A stretch of 64,000 bases of DNA from Psychrobacter coccoides (GCF_017498085.1 NZ_JAGBKM010000003.1:148033-212032), one strand, 5' to 3'; numbered from the stretch's first letter, positions 39,554 to 48,900 are shown. Numbers and translations: made by a program. Notes: generated by a model from the letters alone, not told the origin.

Positions 39554-39943
39554 ATGTCATCTGATTATCATCCTAATCCCGCCATCAATCAAACCAACGT
39601 CTTAGGCACTGCGCTGGCCAGCTGTTGCTTTGACCCTATTACCGGCTACTATCGCAATGGGTTTTGCCATACTGGCAACCATGACGTTGGCCAACACACC
39701 GTCTGTGCAAAAATGAGCAGCGAATTCTTAAACTTTTCGGCCGTTCGTGGCAACGATCTTATTACGCCATTGCCTGAATATAACTTCCCTGGTCTTAAGC
39801 CGGGTGACTTTTGGTGTATCTGTGCGCTGCGTTGGGTCGAAGCTTTAGACTTTGATATTGCGCCACAAATCAAATTGGAAGCCTGTCACGAAAGCTTGTT
39901 AAGCTTAGTAGATATCGATACTCTAAAACGCTATGCCATATAA
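39554..39943 (+). CDS. DUF2237 family protein
   Basis: A 129-residue protein of the widespread DUF2237 family, with the characteristic NVLGTALASCCFDPITGYYRNG N-terminal stretch split by CC, the HTVCAKMSSEFL segment, FPGLKPGDFWCICALRW and KLEACHESLL. The cysteines suggest possible metal or redox chemistry but no activity is established for the family. GGAGGCGCT precedes the ATG with ideal spacing. It lies just upstream of the Fur-box promoter. Confidence 0.85.
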   Translation: MSSDYHPNPAINQTNVLGTALASCCFDPITGYYRNGFCHTGNHDVGQHTVCAKMSSEFLNFSAVRGNDLITPLPEYNFPGLKPGDFWCICALRWVEALDFDIAPQIKLEACHESLLSLVDIDTLKRYAI

Positions 39944-39974
39944 CGCCTAAATCTTAAATACCTCTAAATTTATA

Positions 39975-40003
39975 TTGATAATGATTATCGTTTGTAATAT
40001 CAT
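39975..40003 (+). promoter_or_regulatory. Promoter of the RCC1/di-heme unit
   Basis: TTGATA at 39975-39980 (5/6 to the -35 consensus) and TATCAT at 39998-40003 (5/6 to the -10 consensus) are separated by exactly 17 bp. The start codon is about 80 bp downstream. The Fur box overlaps the -35 and the spacer, the normal geometry for repression. Confidence 0.6.
39976..39990 (+). promoter_or_regulatory. Fur box
   Basis: TGATAATGATTATCG matches the 7-1-7 Fur inverted-repeat motif (TGATAATnATTATCA) at 14 of 15 positions. It overlaps the predicted promoter of the RCC1-like lipoprotein gene. Iron-bound Fur would be expected to block transcription, so the downstream genes should be induced by iron starvation. 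Confidence 0.75.
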
Positions 40004-40085
40004 TTGCAACTATTCTTGCGCAGATATTACTCAAACACTTATCGATTGCCAGTATGGTTACTTTTCATTATCTATTGAGGTTTTT

Positions 40086-41690
40086 ATGCATTTATCCCGT
40101 TTAGGCCAAGCTTTAGCACTTTCGATTACTGCCCTCTTGCTCAGCGCCTGCGGTGATAATGATAACGGTGACATTGAGATAAGCGATGTCACCCCGCCTC
40201 TTTTGATTACTGACCACCATTTTGAGGATGGTTACTCAAGTGTGGCAGCGGTGTTTATAGCTGGGCAAGTCAAAGACACTGGAGGAATACAATCACTAAC
40301 CTATCAGCTCAATGATGAACCAGAGAAATCACTTACCCTTGATCAAGAAGGCTTCTTTAGTGAGAGTATTTTATTGGCTCTAGGCACCAATCAACTGACT
40401 TTGACGGCAACTGACAGGTCTGATAACACGACCCAGTCAACTAAGACGATCTATGTGGGTGACAAGGTTGCAGCAGGTGGCTCGCATACAGGAGCTATCA
40501 AAGACGGACAATTATATGGCTGGGGACGCAATAATTATGGTCAGACTGGCCTCAATATGACCACAAAACTGACAGATGTCAGTGTGCACCCAGCAACACC
40601 TGCATTGATGAGCCGAGCCCCAAACAATCTTGCTAGCATTAGCTTCAACCAAAATCACTCATTAGCTATTGACCAAAAGGGGCAAGTATATAGTTGGGGC
40701 GAAGATAAATATGGCCAGTTAGGGCGTGGTGATACAGGTCGTCATGACTGTGTTCGTTCAGATGACTGCCGACTTGATATAGGCGCTATAGCCGACATCA
40801 ACAATGCCGTCATGACCGCAGCTGGCTATAAGCACAACCTAGTCTTAACTAAAGACGGCTCAGTTTGGGCGTTTGGTGCCAATGGTCAAGGACAGCTTGG
40901 TAATGGCTTGACGACTGAGAGCAGCACCCCAGTTCAAGTTGACTTTTCTACTCTAGATGCCGGTCACATTGTCCAAGTTGTGGCCAGCGCAAACAGCTCT
41001 TACGCCCTTGATGATAAAGGTCAAGTTTGGGGCTGGGGTAGCGATGCTTATGCCAATCTTGGCAAAGGTCAAGAATGCACCAGCAACCACAATTGTCTCA
41101 ATGTACACACCAAACCTATACGCATTCCAGTGATTCAGGCAGATGATGTCGCAGAGGGTCACACTGAAGTCGTCATCCAGTTAGCCGCTGGCCGTGATCA
41201 TGTTTTGGCATTAACCAATAACAACTCAGTTTATGGCTGGGGTCTCAATGCCAGTAGCCAAGTTGGCTATAACGGCGAAAACTTCTCTGATACTGAACAG
41301 GCTTGGGACCGTATCGTCACGACCCCGACCAAACTTCCTTGGTTTGTGGACAAGGAGGTGCGCCGTATCTATGCCAATGGTAATGCCAGCTACGCCTTAC
41401 TGAATAATGGCAAGGTCTATCCATGGGGTATGTTTGGTGAGACCAACAGTGCCGGTAAGACCATTTATAATGATTTAGATGAGCCGACTGACAAGCTAAC
41501 CAGCTTGACGGCTGTCGACAATATGGCGATGGGAGCGATGCATCTTATTGCTCACGAAAAACCAGACACTCAAAACCCTGATGGTAATTTATTCACTTGG
41601 GGTTGGAGCTTTGAGGGTTCATTAGGTAGTGCAGACGCCGCCCATATCTGGATGTACAACACCCCTATCCCTATTAGCCTGCCAAACTGA
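40086..41690 (+). CDS. RCC1-repeat beta-propeller lipoprotein, Fur-regulated
   Basis: I place the start at 40086 after GAGG, giving 534 residues; a longer frame from 39975 overlaps the Fur box and is rejected. A signal peptide ends in lipobox LSAC (Cys22). Residues about 35-125 form an Ig-like domain (LTLTATDRSDNTTQSTKTIYV). Then come seven RCC1-type repeats with the SxSWGxxxxGQLG pattern, enough for a closed seven-blade propeller. Two blades carry matching C-x5-C loops (Cys222-228 and Cys331-337), probably disulfides. The role is unknown; being lipid-anchored, it is probably a surface or periplasmic binding protein. The next gene encodes a di-heme protein. Confidence 0.85.
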   Translation: MHLSRLGQALALSITALLLSACGDNDNGDIEISDVTPPLLITDHHFEDGYSSVAAVFIAGQVKDTGGIQSLTYQLNDEPEKSLTLDQEGFFSESILLALGTNQLTLTATDRSDNTTQSTKTIYVGDKVAAGGSHTGAIKDGQLYGWGRNNYGQTGLNMTTKLTDVSVHPATPALMSRAPNNLASISFNQNHSLAIDQKGQVYSWGEDKYGQLGRGDTGRHDCVRSDDCRLDIGAIADINNAVMTAAGYKHNLVLTKDGSVWAFGANGQGQLGNGLTTESSTPVQVDFSTLDAGHIVQVVASANSSYALDDKGQVWGWGSDAYANLGKGQECTSNHNCLNVHTKPIRIPVIQADDVAEGHTEVVIQLAAGRDHVLALTNNNSVYGWGLNASSQVGYNGENFSDTEQAWDRIVTTPTKLPWFVDKEVRRIYANGNASYALLNNGKVYPWGMFGETNSAGKTIYNDLDEPTDKLTSLTAVDNMAMGAMHLIAHEKPDTQNPDGNLFTWGWSFEGSLGSADAAHIWMYNTPIPISLPN

Positions 41691-41748
41691 CACCAGCGTC
41701 ATAGCAATATACTGGCCAAGCCAAATCTTATAAAACGCCATAATAAGC

Positions 41749-41784
41749 GATAAAAGGGCACATATACTATGTCGTCCCTTTATC
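41749..41784 (+). other. Hairpin between the RCC1 and di-heme genes
   Basis: GATAAAAGGG pairs with CCCTTTATC (one bulge), with an inner ACATA/TATGT stem closing a 3-nt loop. There is no T-run after it on the plus strand, so it is better read as an mRNA-processing or partial-termination hairpin setting the ratio of the two products than as a full terminator. Confidence 0.5.
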
Positions 41785-41842
41785 CGTTAGACAGCTTATT
41801 ATCAGCATTGTATCCAATTATGACACTTTTTTAGGTAATACC

Positions 41843-43303
41843 ATGCCTTTATTGCATCACCTCACAACACCTGAGCGATTCTCTAAACAAGCATCAGCTG
41901 TATCTTTGCCCATTATTATGCGTACGACTCTGTTAACGCTCAGCATAGCACTGACTGCTTGTGGTGGTTCAGACGACAGTACTTCGACCTCCCCTAACTT
42001 ACCAGTCTTACCTGATGATAATAGTAACCAAGAGACGCATACACACTGGCTACCAGCTGGCGGCGCAGCCACCATCAACTCTGATGTGGCACGTCCGTTT
42101 TTGCAAATCATCCCTAAGCTACCGAGTCACCTTTTGGGTGGTGTTTCAACTGGACGCGAGCTATTTATTACTCAATGGACACCAGCAAACGAAGGACGTG
42201 CACTCTTCGATGGTGTCGGCCCCTTATTTAATGCTAATGCCTGTACCCAATGTCATAGCGATGCTGGGCGCAAAGCCACATATCTCCCCAATGGCGAGTT
42301 GAGCGATGCTATTTTATTTCGATTAGGTGATAAGCAAGGTATCGCCCATCATTACTATGGCGAACAACTGCAGCATCAAAGCATTGACCCAAGTATTGCT
42401 CCTGAGGGTAAGATGCAATATACGCATACTACAGCCACTCCAGATACACCCGCTGGTACCAAGTTTATGTTCACCCCTGCTGACAGCAATCAACCTTTGG
42501 GAAGCAACGCCATTAGTGGGCGCATCTCTCCACAGCTTGTCGGTATGGGCCTACTCGACCTAATATCTGATGCTGATATTATTGCCGCAGCCGATCCTGA
42601 CGATCATAACCAAGATGGTATCCGTGGTCGTGTACACTGGGTCTATGAGGGCAATCAACAGCAAGTGGGGCGCTTTGGTTGGAAAGCCATTAATTCAAGC
42701 CTACGTACACAAAACGCCAATGCCATGTCGCAAGATATGGGACTGACCACATCCGTATTTATAGAGCCTAACTGCACTGTCAATCAACCTATTTGCTGGA
42801 CAGCAGAAAACGGAGGCAGTCCTGAAGTATCAGACAGCAGTTTGGATGCCGTGGTTGACTTTATGACCGCATTGGCTGTACCTGAAAGACGAATAGACGA
42901 CTTACAGGCTTTTAATCAAGGGGCTAACTTATTTGCTGAAGTCGGGTGTGCGAGCTGTCATACGCCTAAACAAAAAACGGGAGAGAGCATTCGATTTCCA
43001 CTTTTATCACAGCAAACGATTTATCCTTATACTGACCTGCTTTTACATGACATGGGTCTAGGGCTCGATGATGGGGTCAAAGAAAAGAACGCTGAAAGCT
43101 ATGAATGGCGCACCCCACCACTTTGGGGTATCGGCATCGTTGCCCGTGATCCAGAGGCACGCTTCTTACATGATGGGCGGGCTCGCAGTATTACAGAAGC
43201 CATATTGTGGCATGGGGGCGAAGCTGAAGCAGTCAAAACACGCTTTACACAGTTGACTGATGCAGAAAAAGAAAACTTACTCAGGTTTTTGCATAGTATT
43301 TAG
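41843..43303 (+). CDS. Di-heme oxidoreductase-like lipoprotein (DUF1111 / COG3488 type)
   Basis: A 486-residue exported protein with lipobox LTAC (Cys40) and two c-type heme motifs, CTQCH (134-138) and CASCH (369-373). Flanking stretches such as GRALFDGVGPLFNANACTQCH, SGRISPQLVGMGLLDLI, GRFGWKA and the C-terminal RTPPLWGIGIV with FLHDGRA are characteristic of the DUF1111 family of predicted thiol oxidoreductases. These genes commonly neighbour imelysin-type iron-uptake proteins; here the neighbour is the RCC1 lipoprotein instead. An AGGT site precedes the ATG; a later ATG at 41918 would shorten the N-region but lacks a site. It likely shares the upstream Fur-controlled promoter. Confidence 0.88.
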   Translation: MPLLHHLTTPERFSKQASAVSLPIIMRTTLLTLSIALTACGGSDDSTSTSPNLPVLPDDNSNQETHTHWLPAGGAATINSDVARPFLQIIPKLPSHLLGGVSTGRELFITQWTPANEGRALFDGVGPLFNANACTQCHSDAGRKATYLPNGELSDAILFRLGDKQGIAHHYYGEQLQHQSIDPSIAPEGKMQYTHTTATPDTPAGTKFMFTPADSNQPLGSNAISGRISPQLVGMGLLDLISDADIIAAADPDDHNQDGIRGRVHWVYEGNQQQVGRFGWKAINSSLRTQNANAMSQDMGLTTSVFIEPNCTVNQPICWTAENGGSPEVSDSSLDAVVDFMTALAVPERRIDDLQAFNQGANLFAEVGCASCHTPKQKTGESIRFPLLSQQTIYPYTDLLLHDMGLGLDDGVKEKNAESYEWRTPPLWGIGIVARDPEARFLHDGRARSITEAILWHGGEAEAVKTRFTQLTDAEKENLLRFLHSI

Positions 43304-43387
43304 CGAGATACGCCGTAAGTCGTTGTGACTGACCGACATCTTCTTTATTAAGAGCATTATTGAGGGTAGTAAGTTATTGAGGGTAGT

Positions 43388-43427
43388 AAAAAAGGGGCTA
43401 ACACTTGAACGGTTAGCCCCTTTTTTA
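43388..43427. terminator. Bidirectional terminator between the di-heme gene and folD
   Basis: AAAAAAGGGGCTAAC / GGTTAGCCCCTTTTTT with an 8-nt loop is symmetric, with A- and T-runs on both flanks, and sits between convergent genes. A 16-bp direct repeat (TTATTGAGGGTAGTAA) lies just to its left. Confidence 0.9.
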
Positions 43428-43458
43428 TTGATTATCAGTTATGCTTGCTTTAACGTTT

Positions 43459-44331
43459 TTATACCAAACCTGCAGATTTCTCAGCAGCATCAACCGTTTG
43501 ACGAATCAAAGTGTTGATAGTCATCGGCCCTACGCCGCCAGGTACTGGCGTATAAGCACTGGCCAAGTTTTCTACACCACGTAATTCGATATCACCAACA
43601 CCGCCATCATCTGTTGGATGAAAACCTGCATCAATCACCACCGCACCTTCTTTGATCCATTCAGCTTTGATAAGCTCTGGCACCCCTACTGCCCCAACGA
43701 CGATATCTGCACGCTTGATGTGTGCTGCTAAGTCTTGGGTTTTTGAATGACACATGGTCACAGTGCAATTGGCATTGAGTAGCATCATCGCCATCGGCTT
43801 ACCCAAAATGGGACTACGCCCTACGACCACAGCTTGTTTGCCAGCCAGCTCAATATCGTAATGATCTAATAAGTGCATGATGCCTTGCGGTGTACATGAG
43901 CCATAAGCGGATTCTTGCATACTCATGCGCCCAAAGCCCAAACAAGTCACGCCGTCCACATCTTTAGCTAGATCAATCTGCTCAAAACAAGCACGCTCAT
44001 CGATGTGATCGGGCACGGGATGTTGGAGCAAGATACCATGTACATCAGGATTGTTATTTAGCTCATCAATCTTAGCCATCAACTGCGCTGTGGTAGTAGC
44101 ACTCGGCATCTCTACTCGAATAGAGTCCATACCGACCCGCTTACAGGCATTGCCTTTCATGCGTACATAAGTGGCAGAGGCAGGGTCATCACCGACCAAT
44201 ATAGTCGCTAAGCTTGGCGTGCGTCCTGTTTTTTCTTTGATGGCGTCCACGCGTGTGCGTAGTAACTGTTCTATTTGTTTAGCAAGTGCTTTGCCGTCCA
44301 AAATGGTAGCAGACTCTTGGGCAGTCGACAT
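43459..44331 (-). CDS. folD: Bifunctional methylenetetrahydrofolate dehydrogenase/cyclohydrolase FolD
   Basis: A 290-residue cytoplasmic enzyme interconverting 5,10-methylene-, methenyl- and 10-formyl-tetrahydrofolate with NADP. Conserved elements are [21 protein letters not shown] (catalytic Tyr and Lys), [34 protein letters not shown] (Rossmann loop) and [10 protein letters not shown]. Length and motif order match E. coli FolD. A GGAG site precedes the ATG. Confidence 0.97.
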   Translation of the reverse strand: MSTAQESATILDGKALAKQIEQLLRTRVDAIKEKTGRTPSLATILVGDDPASATYVRMKGNACKRVGMDSIRVEMPSATTTAQLMAKIDELNNNPDVHGILLQHPVPDHIDERACFEQIDLAKDVDGVTCLGFGRMSMQESAYGSCTPQGIMHLLDHYDIELAGKQAVVVGRSPILGKPMAMMLLNANCTVTMCHSKTQDLAAHIKRADIVVGAVGVPELIKAEWIKEGAVVIDAGFHPTDDGGVGDIELRGVENLASAYTPVPGGVGPMTINTLIRQTVDAAEKSAGLV

Positions 44332-44575
44332 AGTAACTCCAATAGAGAATCATGATAAATCACGTTAAATTAAGCTTGCCTATTGTACCTGTCTCATCAA
44401 CAAAAACCTAGCCTTTGCTGTCACTTAAGCCTCGACCTGCTTTTATAACTTAATCTGTTTTTATAAAGAGTAAGTAGAGCGCATCCAAGTCTCGAAAAGC
44501 AGGACACGCTCTAGCAACACTCTTACTCTTATCAGTGGCTTATTTAGACAAGGTATTTAAGTTAAGGTATGTGGG

Positions 44576-45367
44576 TTAACGTCCTAGTACAGCACGGGGG
44601 TCTATAGGGTTGCCATTTAGTCGCACTTGGAACTCTAAAGCAACTTGATTGGTTTGGCCGCTGCTGCCCATATTAGCAATGCGTTGACCCCGCTGTACAG
44701 AGTCGCCCTCTTTTACCAGTAGCTGGCTGTTGTGAGCGTAAGCTGTGATATAGCTGTCACTATGACGAATCATAATAAGATTGCCATATTCGGGTAGACC
44801 ATCCCCTGAGTATAGTACCGTACCACTTTGGCTGGCGAGTACAGGATCGCCCATCTTGCCTGCAAACCACATACCCATATTGCCAGACGCGGCATCGAAG
44901 TTACGAATCACTTGGTTGCGACTGGGATACTCGTATCCTGACGTTGCATTGGCTGTGGCTTGATAAGCAGGTGTGGGGTTAGCCGGCGGTGTGTATTGGG
45001 GCTGCGGGGTCGTTGGCGTTGTATTGACATTGTAGGTGTTGTTATGAGCAGGACGGGCAGGCGCTCGCTGATCACCGTGCCACAGCTTGAGCCATTGGCC
45101 AGTATAGATCGTATACTTACTATCGAGATTGTTTAGTGCACCAATCTGCCGATAATTTAAGCGATAACGTGCTGCGATTTGACTGACTGTATCACCCCGC
45201 TTTACCAGATGATAGTTAGGCACGCCTTGGCTGTTTGTAATAATGGTAGGCCTTGAGTGCGTGGCACTTTGATAAGTCGGCTTAGTTGCACAGCCTGTCA
45301 TGACAAGCGCAAGAGTGCCAATCACCGCTGCTGTAGCAAGCTGTGTTTTAGAAGTAAGCTTTTTCAT
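44576..45367 (-). CDS. nlpD: NlpD-like LysM/M23 lipoprotein, probable amidase activator
   Basis: A 263-residue lipoprotein (lipobox VMTGC, Cys26) with one LysM domain (YHLVKRGDTVSQIAARY, about residues 53-95), a Thr/Pro/Asn-rich linker and a C-terminal M23/LytM domain. The zinc site is degenerate: LEFQVRLNGNPIDP replaces the usual H-x-H and the first ligand His is lacking near GDPVLASQSG, so it should not hydrolyse murein itself. This is typical of NlpD, which activates the amidase AmiC at division. Proximity to surE supports nlpD, since surE-pcm-nlpD-rpoS is the classical order; pcm and rpoS are absent here. Confidence 0.87.
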   Translation of the reverse strand: MKKLTSKTQLATAAVIGTLALVMTGCATKPTYQSATHSRPTIITNSQGVPNYHLVKRGDTVSQIAARYRLNYRQIGALNNLDSKYTIYTGQWLKLWHGDQRAPARPAHNNTYNVNTTPTTPQPQYTPPANPTPAYQATANATSGYEYPSRNQVIRNFDAASGNMGMWFAGKMGDPVLASQSGTVLYSGDGLPEYGNLIMIRHSDSYITAYAHNSQLLVKEGDSVQRGQRIANMGSSGQTNQVALEFQVRLNGNPIDPRAVLGR

Positions 45368-45498
45368 ACAAGGTTTTCCTATCTTTTATATTAGGGCATT
45401 CTCTATGTTAAGGCGTTGTTGTAGAGGTATACAGTCGCTATTATAGCCATAATTTACGGACATTTATAATAAAAGCAACATTTTGCAACGCCTGTAGA

Positions 45499-46347
45499 CT
45501 ACAAGGTTGTATTCAAGAAAGTATTGAGGGTTGTGGTCGGTGTATGGCTCAGTCTGATAGGAGATAAGCTAATATATCCTGCAGTAACTGCCTGATAGTC
45601 AGTATATACCACAGTATGACCAGCAGCATCGTCACAGTCTGTAGCGGATTCTGGTGTTAGGGGTTGAAACGGCTCAGTTTCACTGCTTAGTGGCTGACGC
45701 TTACGTAGACTCAACCAGTACGCCTCTCGGCCACGTGGGTCGACAATATGATGTACTGGCTGCTCTATCTGCCGATACCCTATACTTGTAACTTTGCGAC
45801 CTTTGATATCTTTGGCACATGTTATGGGCGGTATATTAACATTCAATACATGCTCAGGCAGCTGACCGATGACGTCCAAGATAGAGGTTTCAGTCAGCAG
45901 CTTGACGATCTCTGCTGCCGCTAGATCATAACGACTTCTTTGTTGCTCATCGTCACTCATAGTACCGCCCACCAATGAGGTGGCAATTGCTGGCACTCCA
46001 AAGACCTGAGCGGTTAATGCGGCACCAAAGGTTCCTGAATAATGCACATTTTGACCTAAATTATCTCCTGCATTGATGCCAGTAATCACACAATCAAAGC
46101 GAGTCTCACAGTACAGCTGATTTAGAGCCAAATAAACACAATCAGCGGGTGAGCCATTTACTGATATAAAGCCCGATGCCAGCTTTTGCGCATACAACGG
46201 CTGAGAGATATGTAGAGAGCTGGCACTACCGCTATGCTCTGCATTGGGTGCAACCACCACCACCTCGCCGATTTTGGATAATGCTCGATATAGTGCTAAC
46301 AGGCCTGGCGCATACACCCCATCATCATTACTAATTAAAAACTTCAT
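45499..46347 (-). CDS. surE: 5'/3'-nucleotidase SurE
   Basis: A 282-residue survival protein E that dephosphorylates nucleoside monophosphates and short polyphosphate. The metal-binding N-terminus ISNDDGVYAPG, the GSPADCVYLAL motif and SGINAGDNLGQNVHYSGT are intact. The C-terminal 30 residues diverge from the usual 250-residue forms. nlpD lies 130 bp downstream on the same strand. Confidence 0.95.
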   Translation of the reverse strand: MKFLISNDDGVYAPGLLALYRALSKIGEVVVVAPNAEHSGSASSLHISQPLYAQKLASGFISVNGSPADCVYLALNQLYCETRFDCVITGINAGDNLGQNVHYSGTFGAALTAQVFGVPAIATSLVGGTMSDDEQQRSRYDLAAAEIVKLLTETSILDVIGQLPEHVLNVNIPPITCAKDIKGRKVTSIGYRQIEQPVHHIVDPRGREAYWLSLRKRQPLSSETEPFQPLTPESATDCDDAAGHTVVYTDYQAVTAGYISLSPIRLSHTPTTTLNTFLNTTL

Positions 46348-46831
46348 ATCAGCTCAATGTATTCCTATCTTCAGGTGTGTGGCACATTCATAATGTCACT
46401 ACCGTAACGGGTTATGAAAAAATATCAAACCCGTATTATCAGACGTCATTATAATATAAAATGGCCTAACTTCAGACCCTGTGACTGCAAGTGCTATCAT
46501 AAACGCCGGCAGTTGGCGGCTGAGTATAGCGCAATAGTGCACATTCATAAACCAAGTGTGAGCAGCTACTTAAGTATCAACCTGCACTATAAACGCCTAC
46601 AATAAACACTATAGCGTCACCCTATTTGTTGCTTCTTTGGATACAATAGGCAACAATGCACAACGTAGCGATTAAAGTGAGGTAACTTACTCTCAGATGC
46701 TACCGATATGTTGCTACAAAACGTTCTAGGGTCACAAGACATCTACACATAAACCAATATTTTATGTGACTTTTGTTTTTATTCCAATTACCATAAGACC
46801 ATCAAATAACGCAAAGTGAGTGTGATACTGA
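46348..46831. other. Intergenic region between surE and the MCR_0457-like gene
   Basis: About 480 bp between divergent genes. A 63-codon frame at 46414-46605 is basic and Tyr/His-rich with no ribosome-binding site and is not accepted. No repeat copy or terminator was found. Confidence 0.4.
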
Positions 46832-47275
46832 ATGAAGACTCAATCGATATTATCTACAGTTCCTATGACCACAAAAACAATGATAACAATTGCTTCAAAA
46901 ATTGGCATTGCTGGGCTGATAACATCCACTGCTATACTGTCACAGTCAGCAACTGCTGCTAATAACGTTTCAACCATACCACTAGACATGTCTGGCATGA
47001 ATATTACCAAACACGAAATTGCTGTGATGCAAGTGCTTTCTGAAATCTGCCCCCCTATGCTCAATGGCAATCAAAAACAGCGATTCTACAAGTCGTATAA
47101 TCATCAGCTAAAAGAGTTGATGCCTACTCTAGAAGATCCTAAAGCTGCGATTCAATACTTATCGACGCAGCAAGACTATCGCCAAATTCTTCAAAGTATG
47201 CGCAGCTGGACGTTGAGCTTTTCTAAACAAGACAACAAAGCGCTGTGTGTAGACTTGGCAAATGCAAGCTACTAA
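46832..47275 (+). CDS. Small secreted protein resembling the MCR_0457 family of Moraxellaceae
   Basis: A 147-residue product. Residues about 14-43 form a signal peptide (IGIAGLITSTAILSQSATA) with an N-region longer than normal; an internal ATG at residue 12 would shorten it. The mature part of about 100 residues is alpha-helical by appearance, with two cysteines (SEICPPM and KALCVDL) likely joined by a disulfide. The pattern EIAVMQVLSEICPPMLNG with the central QKQRFYKSYNHQL resembles an uncharacterised Moraxella/Psychrobacter family. No function can be given. Confidence 0.7.
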   Translation: MKTQSILSTVPMTTKTMITIASKIGIAGLITSTAILSQSATAANNVSTIPLDMSGMNITKHEIAVMQVLSEICPPMLNGNQKQRFYKSYNHQLKELMPTLEDPKAAIQYLSTQQDYRQILQSMRSWTLSFSKQDNKALCVDLANASY

Positions 47276-47697
47276 TGACAACCGCATTGCAGTGTTTATA
47301 AACATGGGTACAGATGAGGCAGCTAAAAACACAGAGAGCTGCAAAAACAAACCGCTTCTGTGACTCACTTTTAACGATTGATTTGTTATATCAATCCAAA
47401 TCAAAGCTTGCTTTGCTCTGACCGCATAACTCAGGGCAAAGCAAGCTTTTTATTCATTGCGGTATACAATTAATTGGGCCAAAAGCGATTATGGCTATTG
47501 CTGCAGGCTGGCTTTTAGACTATTCTTGCTAGCCTTATCAAGGTCTTATTTTATGTTATTTATATATTTCTCCTTGACCGGTATTTTGCTAAGATAAGGC
47601 GTTAATTTTATGCCTATTTTGTATACTTTAGCGGCTGTTAAAACGCTATCGCTATGAGAATAGGCGCATTGGGTTTCATGATGTGGTGTAACAGTTT
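47276..47697. other. Spacer upstream of dacC
   Basis: About 420 bp holding the strong terminator at 47403-47453 and, after it, the region in which the dacC promoter must lie. No further gene is seen. Confidence 0.45.
47403..47453 (+). terminator. Strong intrinsic terminator after the MCR_0457-like gene
   Basis: AAAGCTTGCTTTGCTCTGA pairs with TCAGGGCAAAGCAAGCTTT over a 19-bp stem, then TTTATT. It is about 130 bp past the stop codon. Confidence 0.85.
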
Positions 47698-48864
47698 ATG
47701 ACAGTAAAGCGTGTAAAAAACCAGCTCGTGCAGTTGGTGGTCGGTGTGAGTGTTTCTTTTGGTGCAGTGATGGCAAATGCAGCTATTCAGCCGCCTGAGA
47801 TGGACAACACCGCCTATGTATTGATGGATTATAATACCGGTGAAATATTAGCTCAAAAGAATGCCAATCAACCCTTGCCGCCGGCGTCACTGACTAAAAT
47901 GATGACCAGCTACATCATCGAACAGCGCCTAAGCTCTGGTGACTTGAGCGAAGACGAACAAGTGCTGATGAGTGAAAACGCTTGGTGCCGTGGTAGCAGT
48001 AGTCAATCTTGTATGTATGTACCCGTAAACCAAACAGCAAGTGTGATCGATATGCTGCGTGGCATCATCATTCAATCGGGCAACGACGCTTCAAAAGCCA
48101 TGGCTGAGTATATCGCCGGTAGTGAGGCCTCATTTGCGATATTGATGAATGAGCAAGCTGAGAAGCTTGGCATGGACAATACGCACTTTGTCAATGCCAC
48201 CGGTATGCCTGATGAGGGTCACGAAGCCTCTGCCTTGGACTTGGCAAAGCTGGCCCGTGCTATCATCAAAAACAGCGGCGATTACTATGATATTTATGCC
48301 GAAAAAGAGTTTACTTATAACGGTATTACGCAAGGCAATCGCAACGCCCTCCTGGCTACAGACTCTACCGTTGATGGTCTAAAAACCGGCCATACCAATG
48401 CTGCCGGTTACTGCTTGGTGGCATCAAGCGACCGTAATGATATGCGTCTAATATCTGTCATTATGGGCACCAAAAGTCCGCAAGCTCGGGCCGATCAATC
48501 TCGTGAGCTGCTCAACTGGGGTTTTGGGCACTTTACAACCGTCACCAAAGCGCCTGCTGGTCAGTTTGTGAGTAAGCTACCTGTATGGTTCGGTGAGGCA
48601 GATGAGATTGAGCTGGTCACCGGTGACACACTACAAGTTTTGACCAGCAAAACCCAAAAAAACAAAATCACTACTGTTGTCGATATTCCTGAAAGTATAG
48701 AAGCACCACTCAAAAAAGGTCAGCAAGTCGGTAAAATGATGGCTGTCATTGATGGTAAAGCGATAGCATCCGTACCTATCGTCGCAACCAATGATATCGA
48801 GCAGTCAGGCTTTATCAGTCGCATGTGGCAACATGTGGTACGTTGGGCACAGAACTTGTTTTAG
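47698..48864 (+). CDS. dacC: D-alanyl-D-alanine carboxypeptidase (PBP5/6 type)
   Basis: A 388-residue penicillin-binding protein trimming pentapeptide stems in the periplasm. A signal peptide (LVVGVSVSFGAVMANA) precedes the transpeptidase-like domain with S-x-x-K (PPASLTKMMTSY), S-x-N (QSGNDASKAMAEYI) and K-T-G (DGLKTGHTNAAGYC). A C-terminal beta domain (PVWFGEADEIELVTG) and a final amphipathic segment (MWQHVVRWAQNLF) provide membrane anchoring. Gene symbol is by similarity class; dacA would be equally apt. Confidence 0.93.
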   Translation: MTVKRVKNQLVQLVVGVSVSFGAVMANAAIQPPEMDNTAYVLMDYNTGEILAQKNANQPLPPASLTKMMTSYIIEQRLSSGDLSEDEQVLMSENAWCRGSSSQSCMYVPVNQTASVIDMLRGIIIQSGNDASKAMAEYIAGSEASFAILMNEQAEKLGMDNTHFVNATGMPDEGHEASALDLAKLARAIIKNSGDYYDIYAEKEFTYNGITQGNRNALLATDSTVDGLKTGHTNAAGYCLVASSDRNDMRLISVIMGTKSPQARADQSRELLNWGFGHFTTVTKAPAGQFVSKLPVWFGEADEIELVTGDTLQVLTSKTQKNKITTVVDIPESIEAPLKKGQQVGKMMAVIDGKAIASVPIVATNDIEQSGFISRMWQHVVRWAQNLF

Positions 48865-48900
48865 TCTTGTGTTCATATAACCATTTAAAAGGCAGTAATT

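Noticed and set aside
39975..40085. N-terminal extension of the RCC1 lipoprotein
   Set aside because: It would translate the Fur box and promoter; the lipoprotein signal and ribosome-binding site favour 40086.
46414..46605. 63-codon plus-strand ORF between surE and the MCR_0457-like gene
   Set aside because: Basic, Tyr/His-rich and without a ribosome-binding site; no family resemblance.
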